Assembly: GCA_003150485.1 (NCBI GenBank)
Contig: QALX01000009.1
Span: forward strand, 1-64,000
Source: Clostridiales bacterium
GTDB lineage: Bacteria > Bacillota > Clostridia > Oscillospirales > Oscillospiraceae
Direction of reading: 5' to 3'
Length of the DNA: 64,000 nt
Position 1 is the stretch's first letter, and each line of letters starts with the position of its first letter. Position numbers and translations under genes: made by a program. Below, one piece after another: positions 42,855 to 49,601 of the stretch. The notes under the pieces were generated by a model that worked only from the letters and a program-made list of their open reading frames with translations, made no database searches and was not told the DNA's origin.

Positions 42855-43238
42855 ATGGATGATTTTGAAGAAAAACTGAATTCCATCCTCGCCTCTCCCG
42901 AGACGATGGGCCAGATCATGGCGCTGGCGGACTCAATCACCAGTCAGTCGGAGGAGACCCCCGCCGAATCCTCGCCCGGACCGGTCTCCGCCCCGGCTCC
43001 CGCTGCCAATCCTCTTGCCATGCTGCAAAACCTGGACCCGGCTATGCTGAAAACCATCGGCTCCCTCTTCCAGGAATACAACCGCGGAGACGACGAAAAA
43101 GCCGCACTGCTTCAGGCCCTGCACCCCTTCCTCCGGGAGGAGCGCTGGACCAAGGTAGAAAAGGCCATCCAGATCACCCGGCTATCCCGGGTGATCCGCG
43201 CCGCCTTCCAGCTGTTCCGGGAGCGCGGCCATGTATAA
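42855..43238 (+). CDS. Unknown 127-residue protein (second of the cassette)
   Basis: A helical protein with the N-terminal stretch MDDFEEKLNSILASPETMGQIMALADSI, a Pro/Ala/Ser-rich linker, and a C-terminal part LLQALHPFLREERWTKVEKAIQITRLSRVIRAAFQLF. The first motif (SPETMGQIMALAxS) repeats the style of the upstream gene (SPEAKKLMSML), suggesting a shared origin or interaction. AGGAGG lies 8 bases ahead of the ATG. The stop overlaps the next gene by 8 bases. Confidence 0.75.
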   Translation: MDDFEEKLNSILASPETMGQIMALADSITSQSEETPAESSPGPVSAPAPAANPLAMLQNLDPAMLKTIGSLFQEYNRGDDEKAALLQALHPFLREERWTKVEKAIQITRLSRVIRAAFQLFRERGHV

Positions 43239-43551
43239 CCGCTATATCCCCCAGGAGGGGTACGCTCCGGTGGAACCGGCGGCGGAGTCCCGGAGCGAGT
43301 CCCCCGGCAGCGGCCGGAACACCTCCCCCTTCTCCTTTCTCTCCTCCCTGCTGGGAGGTGGTGGGGCCAGGAGCGGTGGCGAGGAGGGCCGGAAGTCCTC
43401 CGGTCTGTCCGGAATCCTGGACCGTCTGGGACTAGGGAAGCTGGACCGGGGCGATATTCTGTTGTTATTGGTGCTGATCTATCTCTTTCGGGAGACAGAC
43501 GATGATGAATGGCTGATTATTCTCGCGCTGGTTCTGCTCATGGGGCTGTAG
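43231..43551 (+). CDS. Unknown 106-residue tail-anchored protein (third of the cassette)
   Basis: It has a polar, Gly/Ser-rich N-terminal two thirds and two short hydrophobic stretches at the C-terminus, GDILLLLVLIYLFRE and WLIILALVLLMGL, split by the acidic TDDDEW. This GD(x)LLLLxLxxLFxExxDDEWLxxLxLxLxM end is a recurring feature of small proteins in sporulating Clostridia. That is recalled, not searched. It probably anchors the cassette products to a membrane. It overlaps the preceding gene by 8 bases and the convergent wecA-like gene by 14. Confidence 0.72.
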   Translation: MYNRYIPQEGYAPVEPAAESRSESPGSGRNTSPFSFLSSLLGGGGARSGGEEGRKSSGLSGILDRLGLGKLDRGDILLLLVLIYLFRETDDDEWLIILALVLLMGL

Positions 43552-44653
43552 CAGATGGAGGTCCGTTGCGTCTCTCCGGGTCCGCAGGTTCATCCTCCGG
43601 CTCCGGCGCATCCTCCATCTGTTCCGCCTCTCTCCGGGTGAGGCCCTTGAACATGACGATCACCGCCAGGCCCAGCACCACCAGCAGAATCAGCCCCCGG
43701 CTCAGCCCGCTGGCGGCGGTGACCACCGCGGTCAGGCCCAGAATGGCCGAGATGCCGTACAGCACCGCCACCGTCTGCTTCTTGGAAAAGCCCATGTCCA
43801 TCAAGCGGTAGTGGACATGCTCCCGGTCCGCCTTGAACGGGCTCTCGCCGTTGCGCAGCCGTCGGATCACCGCGAAGCAGGTGTCAAAGATGGGCACGCC
43901 CAGCATAAAGAAGGGGATGACGAAAGAGATGATAGCATAAAATTTGAACAGGCCCTGGATACTGGCCACGGCCATGACATAGCCCAACAGCGTGGACCCG
44001 GTGTCCCCCATAAAAATCTTGGCGGGGGGGCGGTTGTAGGGCAGGAAGCCAATGCAGCCGCCGGCCAGGGCGCTGGTGAGGATGGCCACCCCGGGGTTGG
44101 AGTAGACCAGGGCGATGATCACCAGGCTCACGCAGGAGATGGTGGACACCCCGGCGGCCAGGCCGTCCAATCCGTCGATCAGGTTGACGGCGTTGGTAAT
44201 CAGGACAATCCACAGCAGCGTCGCCGGGATGGACAGGGCCCCCAGCTGCCAGCGCCCACCGTCCAGGGCCATCAGGCGGCTGAAAAAGTTGATCTGATTC
44301 CCGCCGGCCACCGCCACCGCGGCAGCGGCAAACTGCACCACCAGCTTATACCGGGCGGGAATGTCGTAAATATCATCCAAAGCGCCCAGCAGTACGATGA
44401 CCACTGCGCCAATGAGCATACTGACGTTTTTGGAGCCCAGGGGCGCAAAGAGGAGCACACTGAAGAAAAAGCCCAGAAAAATGGCCAGTCCTCCCATCCG
44501 CGGCGTAGGCGCAGCGTGGAGATGCCGGGCGCTGGCGGTTCCCGCCTTCCCGGGCATGTCGATGGCCCCCACCTTCAGCGCCAGCTTCTTGGCCAGCGGC
44601 GTGGTCAGCAGCGAAATCGCAAAGGCCACCAGCAGGGCCACTGCCGCGGCCAC
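43538..44653 (-). CDS. Undecaprenyl-phosphate sugar-1-phosphate transferase (WecA/TagO-like)
   Basis: An integral membrane enzyme of the MraY/WecA family that loads GlcNAc-1-phosphate or similar on undecaprenyl phosphate, starting teichoic acid or capsule chains. The 371 residues have ten or more membrane helices. Signature loops are HLHAAPTPRMGGLAI near 45, LGALDDIYDIPARYKL near 90, NAVNLIDGLDGLAAG near 155, the PAKIFMGDTGSTLLGY segment near 210, and the HVHYRLMDMGFSKKQTV loop near 290. The C-terminal 40 residues are an acidic tail. trpS lies directly upstream. Confidence 0.9.
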   Translation of the reverse strand: MAAAVALLVAFAISLLTTPLAKKLALKVGAIDMPGKAGTASARHLHAAPTPRMGGLAIFLGFFFSVLLFAPLGSKNVSMLIGAVVIVLLGALDDIYDIPARYKLVVQFAAAAVAVAGGNQINFFSRLMALDGGRWQLGALSIPATLLWIVLITNAVNLIDGLDGLAAGVSTISCVSLVIIALVYSNPGVAILTSALAGGCIGFLPYNRPPAKIFMGDTGSTLLGYVMAVASIQGLFKFYAIISFVIPFFMLGVPIFDTCFAVIRRLRNGESPFKADREHVHYRLMDMGFSKKQTVAVLYGISAILGLTAVVTAASGLSRGLILLVVLGLAVIVMFKGLTRREAEQMEDAPEPEDEPADPERRNGPPSATAP

Positions 44654-44690
44654 CGGAGCAGAATGAATCGAGACGATAGAGGATCACTCC

Positions 44691-45689
44691 TTAACGGGCC
44701 ACAAAGCCCACTTTCTTGTATACTTTGCGCAGGGTCTTGTTGGCGATATAGCCCGCCTTCTCAGCCCCGGCCCGGTAGACCGACTCCAGGTACGCCTTAT
44801 CCGCCAGCAGGCGGCTAGCCTCCTCCCGGATGGGACGGCACAGTTCCACCACTGCCTCGCCCACGGCAGCCTTAAAGTCGCCGTAGCCCCGGCCATCGAA
44901 CTCCTGCTCAATGGCCTCGTAGCGCTTGCCGGTGGCGGAGGCGTAGATCTGCATCAGGTTTGCGATCCCCGGCTTTTCCTTCGGGGCGTAGCGAACACAG
45001 GTCTCGCTGTCGGTGACTGCACGCTTAAACTTGCGCAGGATGGCCGCGGGGTCCTCCATCAGGTACACGCAGCCGTTGGGGTCCTTGTCTGACTTGGACA
45101 TCTTGTTCTCAGGGCTGGTCAGGCTCATCACCCGGGCGCCCACCTTGCCGATATAGGGCTCTGGGACCTGGAACACGTCACCGTAAACCCCGTTGAAGCG
45201 CTTGGCGATGTCCCGGGTCAGCTCCACGTGCTGCTTTTGATCCTCGCCCACCGGGACGAAATCGGGCTGGTACAGCAGGATGTCCGCCGCCATCAGGCAG
45301 GGGTAGGTGAACAGGCCCGCGTTGATGTTGTCGGCGTTCCGGGCGCTCTTGTCCTTGAACTGGGTCATCCGGGACAGCTCCCCGAACATGGTGTAGCAGC
45401 TGAGCACCCAGCTCAGCTGGGCGTGCTGGGGCACGTGGCTCTGGATGAACAGAGTGTTTTTCTCCGGGTCCAGTCCGCAGGCGATGTACTGGGCCAGCTG
45501 CTCCATGGTACGCCGGCGCAGGTCGGCGGGGTTCTGGCGCACCGTCAGGGTGTGCATATCCGCCATGAAGTAGTAGCAGTCGAACGCATCTGCGCGCTCG
45601 GCCCAGTTTTTGATGGCGCCCAGATAGGACCCCAGCGTCAGATCACCGCTGGGCTGAATACCGGACAGCATTACTTTTTTTTCATCCAT
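44691..45689 (-). CDS. trpS: Tryptophan-tRNA ligase
   Basis: A class I synthetase of 332 residues. The HIGH-like site is QPSGDLTLGSYLGAIKNW near 10-26, and the KMSKS loop is NKMSKSDKDPNG near 195. The MADMHTLT and PVGEDQKQHVELTRDIAKRFN segments are family typical. The start is the ATG at 45689 (MDEKKVMLSGIQPSG), with AAAGGT upstream. Unlike pheST, no T-box sequence is seen in its 57-base leader. It ends 37 bases before the WecA-like gene. Confidence 0.96.
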   Translation of the reverse strand: MDEKKVMLSGIQPSGDLTLGSYLGAIKNWAERADAFDCYYFMADMHTLTVRQNPADLRRRTMEQLAQYIACGLDPEKNTLFIQSHVPQHAQLSWVLSCYTMFGELSRMTQFKDKSARNADNINAGLFTYPCLMAADILLYQPDFVPVGEDQKQHVELTRDIAKRFNGVYGDVFQVPEPYIGKVGARVMSLTSPENKMSKSDKDPNGCVYLMEDPAAILRKFKRAVTDSETCVRYAPKEKPGIANLMQIYASATGKRYEAIEQEFDGRGYGDFKAAVGEAVVELCRPIREEASRLLADKAYLESVYRAGAEKAGYIANKTLRKVYKKVGFVAR

Positions 45690-45746
45690 GAAAAACACGA
45701 CCTTTATTAAAAACGGAATTTTATTTCGGGTTTACAGATACCGTGT

Positions 45747-45775
45747 ATTTTAGCACGTTTGACAGGATAGTGCAA
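45747..45775 (-). promoter_or_regulatory. Promoter of trpS
   Basis: Minus-strand TTGCAC (45775-45770) and TAAAAT (45752-45747) are 17 bases apart. Confidence 0.65.
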
Positions 45776-45785
45776 CATATTTGAG

Positions 45786-45818
45786 CAAAAGCGGCCGCCG
45801 TTTCCCACGGCGGCCGCT
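45786..45818 (-). terminator. Terminator after ypeB
   Basis: A perfect 12-bp stem, AGCGGCCGCCGT with its complement (5-base loop). The minus-strand T-run is short (TTTT). Confidence 0.85.
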
Positions 45819-45835
45819 TTCCCGTTTTTGCAACC

Positions 45836-47206
45836 TTACAGCACCAAAGTGCCTGTTTCGTCCTCCTGCAACAGGAGAATTTTCTCCTCTGCTCCGGTTT
45901 TGGCGTTGATATAGACCATACAACGGGTGCCCTCCTCGGTCTGGCAGGTACACTCCCAGCACAGCACCTCCTGTTCCCCCGGCGTGGGGATCAGGGCCAG
46001 GCGCACATCCATCAGCTCCAGCGCCTTGGAAACCGACTGCTTCGCCTGATCTGCCGTGATGGCAGGCTTCAGCTGCCCCCGTTTCACGTGGTGCATCAGG
46101 TAGTTCTCCCCCTCAAACCCCACAATCTCCCCGTTGTCCAGGGCCACCTCCACCTTAATCAGGTCGGGGTAGAGCAGTACATCGTCCTGGACCGCAGTAA
46201 AGTTGATGGTCAAAGCGCCGTTGGCCTCGCTGTAGTAATTCTCTACCAGGTCGGTGTATCCCCGGGCCTGCAAAAAGTCGCTGGCCTTCCGCACTGCCTC
46301 CTCCCGGCTGACGGCGGCGCCCTTCACTCCCCGGGAACAGAGCATATTGAGGACCTTGCCGCCGGCTTTGGTCACCCGGATGGAACAGCTCCCCTTTTCA
46401 CCCTGGAGCCGGAACACCCAGGCGGGTACGTCTCCGGCAATGGTCCCGTCATCCATGAGTGCGTCGGGATTGACCTCCAGAAACTCCGCCGCCGCCCGGC
46501 GTGCCTGGGCCCGGGACACCTCTTCCAGCCCCTCCAGCGCCCTGGCGTTTTTCGACTGAAGACTGTCCGAGAAGGGGCCGTCGTAGATCAGGGTGGGCAG
46601 CTCCGGAAAGTCCGTCTCCACCGTTTTAAACCGGCTTTCTGACGTCTCCGCCCCCGGGGTCGTCTGGGTTCCGGTGAGCCGGTTCTCCACCGCCTCCAGG
46701 TCCTCCAGCGCCACGTCGCCGCTGTACAGCTTGCCTTCCAGGTCATCCAGTGACGCAGAGAGGGTCTTGGACACCTTGGCCAGGGCCTTCACGTTCTTCA
46801 GCTCATCTCCGCTGTAGCCGCCATTGGCCGCCGCCGAGCGGGACACCGCCTGGGCATAATCCCCCACCTTGGAGACAAATGCGGCGGTCTGTTCCAGCTC
46901 CACATCGGCATAGGGCAGTTCGCCGATGGCCTGCTGGGCGGCCTGGGACTGGCCGTAGATCTCCGCACTCAGGGCGGCGATCTGGGACGGCGAGGTAACG
47001 CAGGTCTGTTTTTCTAAATTGGTGGCCATCTGGTTCATACTGGCAGACAGCTCGGAAAACGCATGGGTATAACTGTTGGAGGCCAGGCGGCGGTACTGGA
47101 TCAGTTCCATATTCTGCTGGACAACCGTCCCGGCCAGCAGCAGAAACGCAGCCGCGAGGTAGGTCACTGACCGGATTCTTGTCCGGCGACAGAGCAAACG
47201 AGGCAT
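45836..47206 (-). CDS. ypeB: Germination protein YpeB
   Basis: A spore protein that in Bacillus is needed to place and hold the cortex-lytic enzyme SleB. The 456 residues have an N-terminal membrane anchor (SVTYLAAAFLLLAGTVV, about 13-29), a long helical region (30-210) and C-terminal PepSY-type repeats: RRAAAEFLEV...GSCSIRVTKAGGKVLNML, EAVRKASDFLQARGY...VEVALDNGEIVGFEGENYLM, and QAKQSVSKALELM...CMVYINAKTGAEEKILLL. The ribosome binding site is AAAGGAAGAG. sleB, its usual neighbour, is not adjacent. Its presence indicates a spore former. Confidence 0.92.
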   Translation of the reverse strand: MPRLLCRRTRIRSVTYLAAAFLLLAGTVVQQNMELIQYRRLASNSYTHAFSELSASMNQMATNLEKQTCVTSPSQIAALSAEIYGQSQAAQQAIGELPYADVELEQTAAFVSKVGDYAQAVSRSAAANGGYSGDELKNVKALAKVSKTLSASLDDLEGKLYSGDVALEDLEAVENRLTGTQTTPGAETSESRFKTVETDFPELPTLIYDGPFSDSLQSKNARALEGLEEVSRAQARRAAAEFLEVNPDALMDDGTIAGDVPAWVFRLQGEKGSCSIRVTKAGGKVLNMLCSRGVKGAAVSREEAVRKASDFLQARGYTDLVENYYSEANGALTINFTAVQDDVLLYPDLIKVEVALDNGEIVGFEGENYLMHHVKRGQLKPAITADQAKQSVSKALELMDVRLALIPTPGEQEVLCWECTCQTEEGTRCMVYINAKTGAEEKILLLQEDETGTLVL

Positions 47207-47326
47207 AACATCTCTTCCTTTCTCAACCGTTCATCTATAAAAAGCGACATGATCTCATGCCGTTAGCCTGCATCAAATCATGCCGTTTTATGTTGGAAAA
47301 GATTGAATTTTTCTGTCCGTTTCGCC

Positions 47327-48613
47327 TTATGGCCCCGGCGCCGTCACATAGGCCTGAACCTGCCCCAGCACCTTGGGGGTGCAGACCGCCTGGACCAGAA
47401 TGGTTTCGCCGTACTCCACATCCTCCACCTTGGCCTCCCGGTAGAGCATGTCCAGTAACCCGCCCCGGTCATAGGGCAGGGACAGCAGCACCTTTTTCGC
47501 CCCCTGGTCCAGTTGCCTGCCGATGGCGGCGGTAAGCCGGTCCAATCCCTCGCCGGTTTTGGCGGAGATGGAGACAATGTTCTCCCCGCTGGGCAGGATG
47601 TCACTGTAAAAGCAGTCGCATTTATTGAATACGTCGATGCGGGGCGTCTGCTCCGCCCCCAGCTCCCGGATCAGCTTTTCTACCACCCGGGCCTGGCTCT
47701 GCCACTCCTCGTTGCTGGCGTCGATGACGTGGAGCAACAGGTCCGCGTACTTCAGCTCCTCCAGGGTGGCCTTGAACGCCTCCACCAGGTGGTGGGGCAG
47801 CTTGCGGATAAAGCCAACGGTGTCGGACACCAGCACGGTGCAGGTGTCCGAAATTTCCAGCATCCGGGTGGTGGTGTCCAGGGTGTCGAAGAGCCGGTTG
47901 TTGGCGGGGATGGCGCTGCCGGTCAGCCGGTTGAGCAGGGTGGACTTGCCCGCGTTGGTATAGCCCACGATGGTCACCACCGGCACCTCGTTTTTGATCC
48001 GCCGGTCCCGCTGAACCGCCCGGACCCGCCGCACGTCCTGCAAATCCTCCTCCAGCTTCTGGATTTTTCGGCGGATATGCCGCCGGTCGGTCTCCAGCTG
48101 AGTCTCGCCGGGGCCCCGGGTGCCGATGGGGGACTTGCCGCCGGAGGCGGTCTGGCGCACCAGATGCCCCCACATACCGGTCAGTCGGGGCAGCAGATAT
48201 TTATACTGGGCCAGGGCCACCTGAAGGCGGCCCTCCCGGGTCCGGGCGCGCTGGGCGAAGATGTCCAGAATCAGTCCCGCCCGGTCCATGACCTGGACGC
48301 CGATGTCCTCGGTGAGCACCCGGACCTGGGCCGGGGAGATCTCGTTGTCGAACACGATCAGATCCGCGTCCACCGCCTGGGCCAGCTCCCGGACCTCGTC
48401 CACCTTGCCCTCGCCGATAAAGGTCCGGGCGTCCGGCTTGTCCTTGTTTTGCAGCACCGTGCCCACGCACTCGCCCCCTGCCGTCTCCAGCAGGGCGGCC
48501 AGCTCCTCCAGGGTGGTTTCGGTGGCGTTGTCCTCCGGGGGCAGGCTGTGGGCATTTAAGCCCACCAGCACCGCCTGATTGCGTTTTTCTTCTTTTAATG
48601 TGGTCTCGGTCAT
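47327..48613 (-). CDS. hflX: HflX ribosome-associated GTPase
   Basis: A GTPase that splits stalled or hibernating ribosomes under stress. The 428 residues show an N-terminal glycine-rich subdomain (NKDKPDARTFIGEGKVDEV, FDNEISPAQVRVLTEDIG), the coiled linker, and the G domain from about 200 with G1 IVGYTNAGKSTLLNRLTG, G3 DTVGFIRKLPHHLVEAF and G4 FNKCD. GGAGGAA precedes the ATG. Between this gene and ypeB (47207-47326) there is an AT-rich gap with a repeated TCATGCCGTT. Confidence 0.96.
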   Translation of the reverse strand: MTETTLKEEKRNQAVLVGLNAHSLPPEDNATETTLEELAALLETAGGECVGTVLQNKDKPDARTFIGEGKVDEVRELAQAVDADLIVFDNEISPAQVRVLTEDIGVQVMDRAGLILDIFAQRARTREGRLQVALAQYKYLLPRLTGMWGHLVRQTASGGKSPIGTRGPGETQLETDRRHIRRKIQKLEEDLQDVRRVRAVQRDRRIKNEVPVVTIVGYTNAGKSTLLNRLTGSAIPANNRLFDTLDTTTRMLEISDTCTVLVSDTVGFIRKLPHHLVEAFKATLEELKYADLLLHVIDASNEEWQSQARVVEKLIRELGAEQTPRIDVFNKCDCFYSDILPSGENIVSISAKTGEGLDRLTAAIGRQLDQGAKKVLLSLPYDRGGLLDMLYREAKVEDVEYGETILVQAVCTPKVLGQVQAYVTAPGP

Positions 48614-48625
48614 GCGATTCCTCCG

Positions 48626-49132
48626 TCAACCTCTTTGGTATGCCTCCACAATCTTGCCGATATACATGGTGTGGTAGTCTTTCTGGGGGTAGAAGGCGCC
48701 GTCAATGGACGGGTCCAGCATACATTCCGGCTTCATGTCCTGGGCATACTGCTTTTTGCACACCAGCACCACTTCCGCCTCCGCAAAATACGGGACGCCG
48801 CCAGCGCCGGTCTCCACGGTAAACCCACAGGCTTTGATCTTATCTCCGTCCCGACCGGAGGTTTTGCCGCAGTAGGTCAGCTTCTCCCGGTAGCTCTCGT
48901 CAAAGAAACACAGGGAAAAATACTCGTTCTGATCCACAAACTCCTTGGTGTAGCGCTGGGGGCGGATATAGCAGGTGGCTGCCGGCGCACCCCAGATGAC
49001 ACCCACGCCGCCCCAGCTGGCAGTCATGGTGTTGCAGTGGTCGGGGGTACCTGCGGTGATCAGCATCCACTGGTCTCCGATCAGCGTAAAGGGATTTTTC
49101 GTCAGCGTTTTGGGATCGATTTTCTGTAACAT
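48626..49132 (-). CDS. Flavin reductase-like (flavoredoxin-type) protein
   Basis: A 168-residue FMN-binding split-barrel protein. The flavin site region is visible in NPFTLIGDQWMLITAGTPDHCNTMTASWGGVGVIWG, followed by CYIRPQRYTKEFVDQNEYFSLCFFDESYREKLTYCGK. Flavoredoxins pass electrons in anaerobes, but the partner is unknown. The ATG at 49132 (MLQKIDPKTL) has AAAGGAGAG upstream; the frame is open 11 codons further. It sits 13 bases upstream of hflX and probably shares its transcript. Confidence 0.88.
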   Translation of the reverse strand: MLQKIDPKTLTKNPFTLIGDQWMLITAGTPDHCNTMTASWGGVGVIWGAPAATCYIRPQRYTKEFVDQNEYFSLCFFDESYREKLTYCGKTSGRDGDKIKACGFTVETGAGGVPYFAEAEVVLVCKKQYAQDMKPECMLDPSIDGAFYPQKDYHTMYIGKIVEAYQRG

Positions 49133-49217
49133 AGAGATACCCTCTCCTTTCAGTGGGCGTTTCATACGCCTTTTTTCATACTATACCCTGCCTGGAAAAG
49201 ATAGTCCAGCAAAATGA

Positions 49218-49250
49218 GAAAAAATCCCGCATCATAGGATGCAGGATTTT
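49218..49250 (-). terminator. Terminator after rpmE
   Basis: AAATCCTGCATC and GATGCGGGATTT pair around a 4-base loop on the minus strand, followed by TTTT. Confidence 0.9.
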
Positions 49251-49261
49251 CAATGCAACTC

Positions 49262-49465
49262 TTACTTGTCCATACCATACTTCTTCTTGAAGCGGCTGAC
49301 ACGTCCGCCGGTGTCGACGACCTTCTGCTTACCGGTAAAGAAGGGGTGGCACTTGGCGCACACTTCCACGCGGATGTCCTTTTTGGTGGAGCCGGTGGGA
49401 TAGACGGCGCCGCAGGCACAGCGAATGGTGGTCTGCTGGTAATCGGGATGAATACCTGCTCTCAT
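49262..49465 (-). CDS. rpmE: Ribosomal protein bL31 (zinc-binding form)
   Basis: A 67-residue protein of the large ribosomal subunit. The zinc ligands are kept: CAC near residue 16-18 and CAKC near 36-39, so this is the C+ form. RAGIHPDYQQTTIRCACG and FFTGKQKVVDTGGRVSRFKKKYG are typical. GAGGTGAAC precedes the ATG. It is a single-gene unit with its own promoter, a structured leader and a terminator. Confidence 0.97.
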   Translation of the reverse strand: MRAGIHPDYQQTTIRCACGAVYPTGSTKKDIRVEVCAKCHPFFTGKQKVVDTGGRVSRFKKKYGMDK

Positions 49466-49541
49466 GATTGTTCACCTCTTTCGAACAATTCCAGATTGAA
49501 CACGCCCGACGCCCACCCGTTGTTGGACGCCACGTGAACAG
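49466..49541 (-). promoter_or_regulatory. Candidate L31 autoregulatory leader
   Basis: The ~75-base leader has TGTTCAC (minus strand, 49540-49534) near its 5' end and GTGAACA (49475-49469) that overlaps the GAGGTG ribosome binding site of rpmE. The two can form a 7-bp perfect stem that hides the site. An inner CAAT/ATTG pair lies between. L31 leaders are known in several phyla as sites of feedback by L31; assignment to a specific Rfam family was not possible. Confidence 0.55.
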
Positions 49542-49546
49542 ATGAT

Positions 49547-49575
49547 ATTTTACCATGCCGCCGCCCAAATTGCAA
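49547..49575 (-). promoter_or_regulatory. Promoter of rpmE
   Basis: Minus-strand TTGCAA (49575-49570) and TAAAAT (49552-49547) are 17 bases apart. It overlaps the end of the addA transcript region. Confidence 0.8.
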
Positions 49576-49601
49576 CCACTTTTTTGTGTTTCGGCGGCAT
49601 T

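Noticed and set aside
45690..45835. A T-box leader before trpS
   Set aside because: The gap is short and has no GGTGGTACCGCG-type element.
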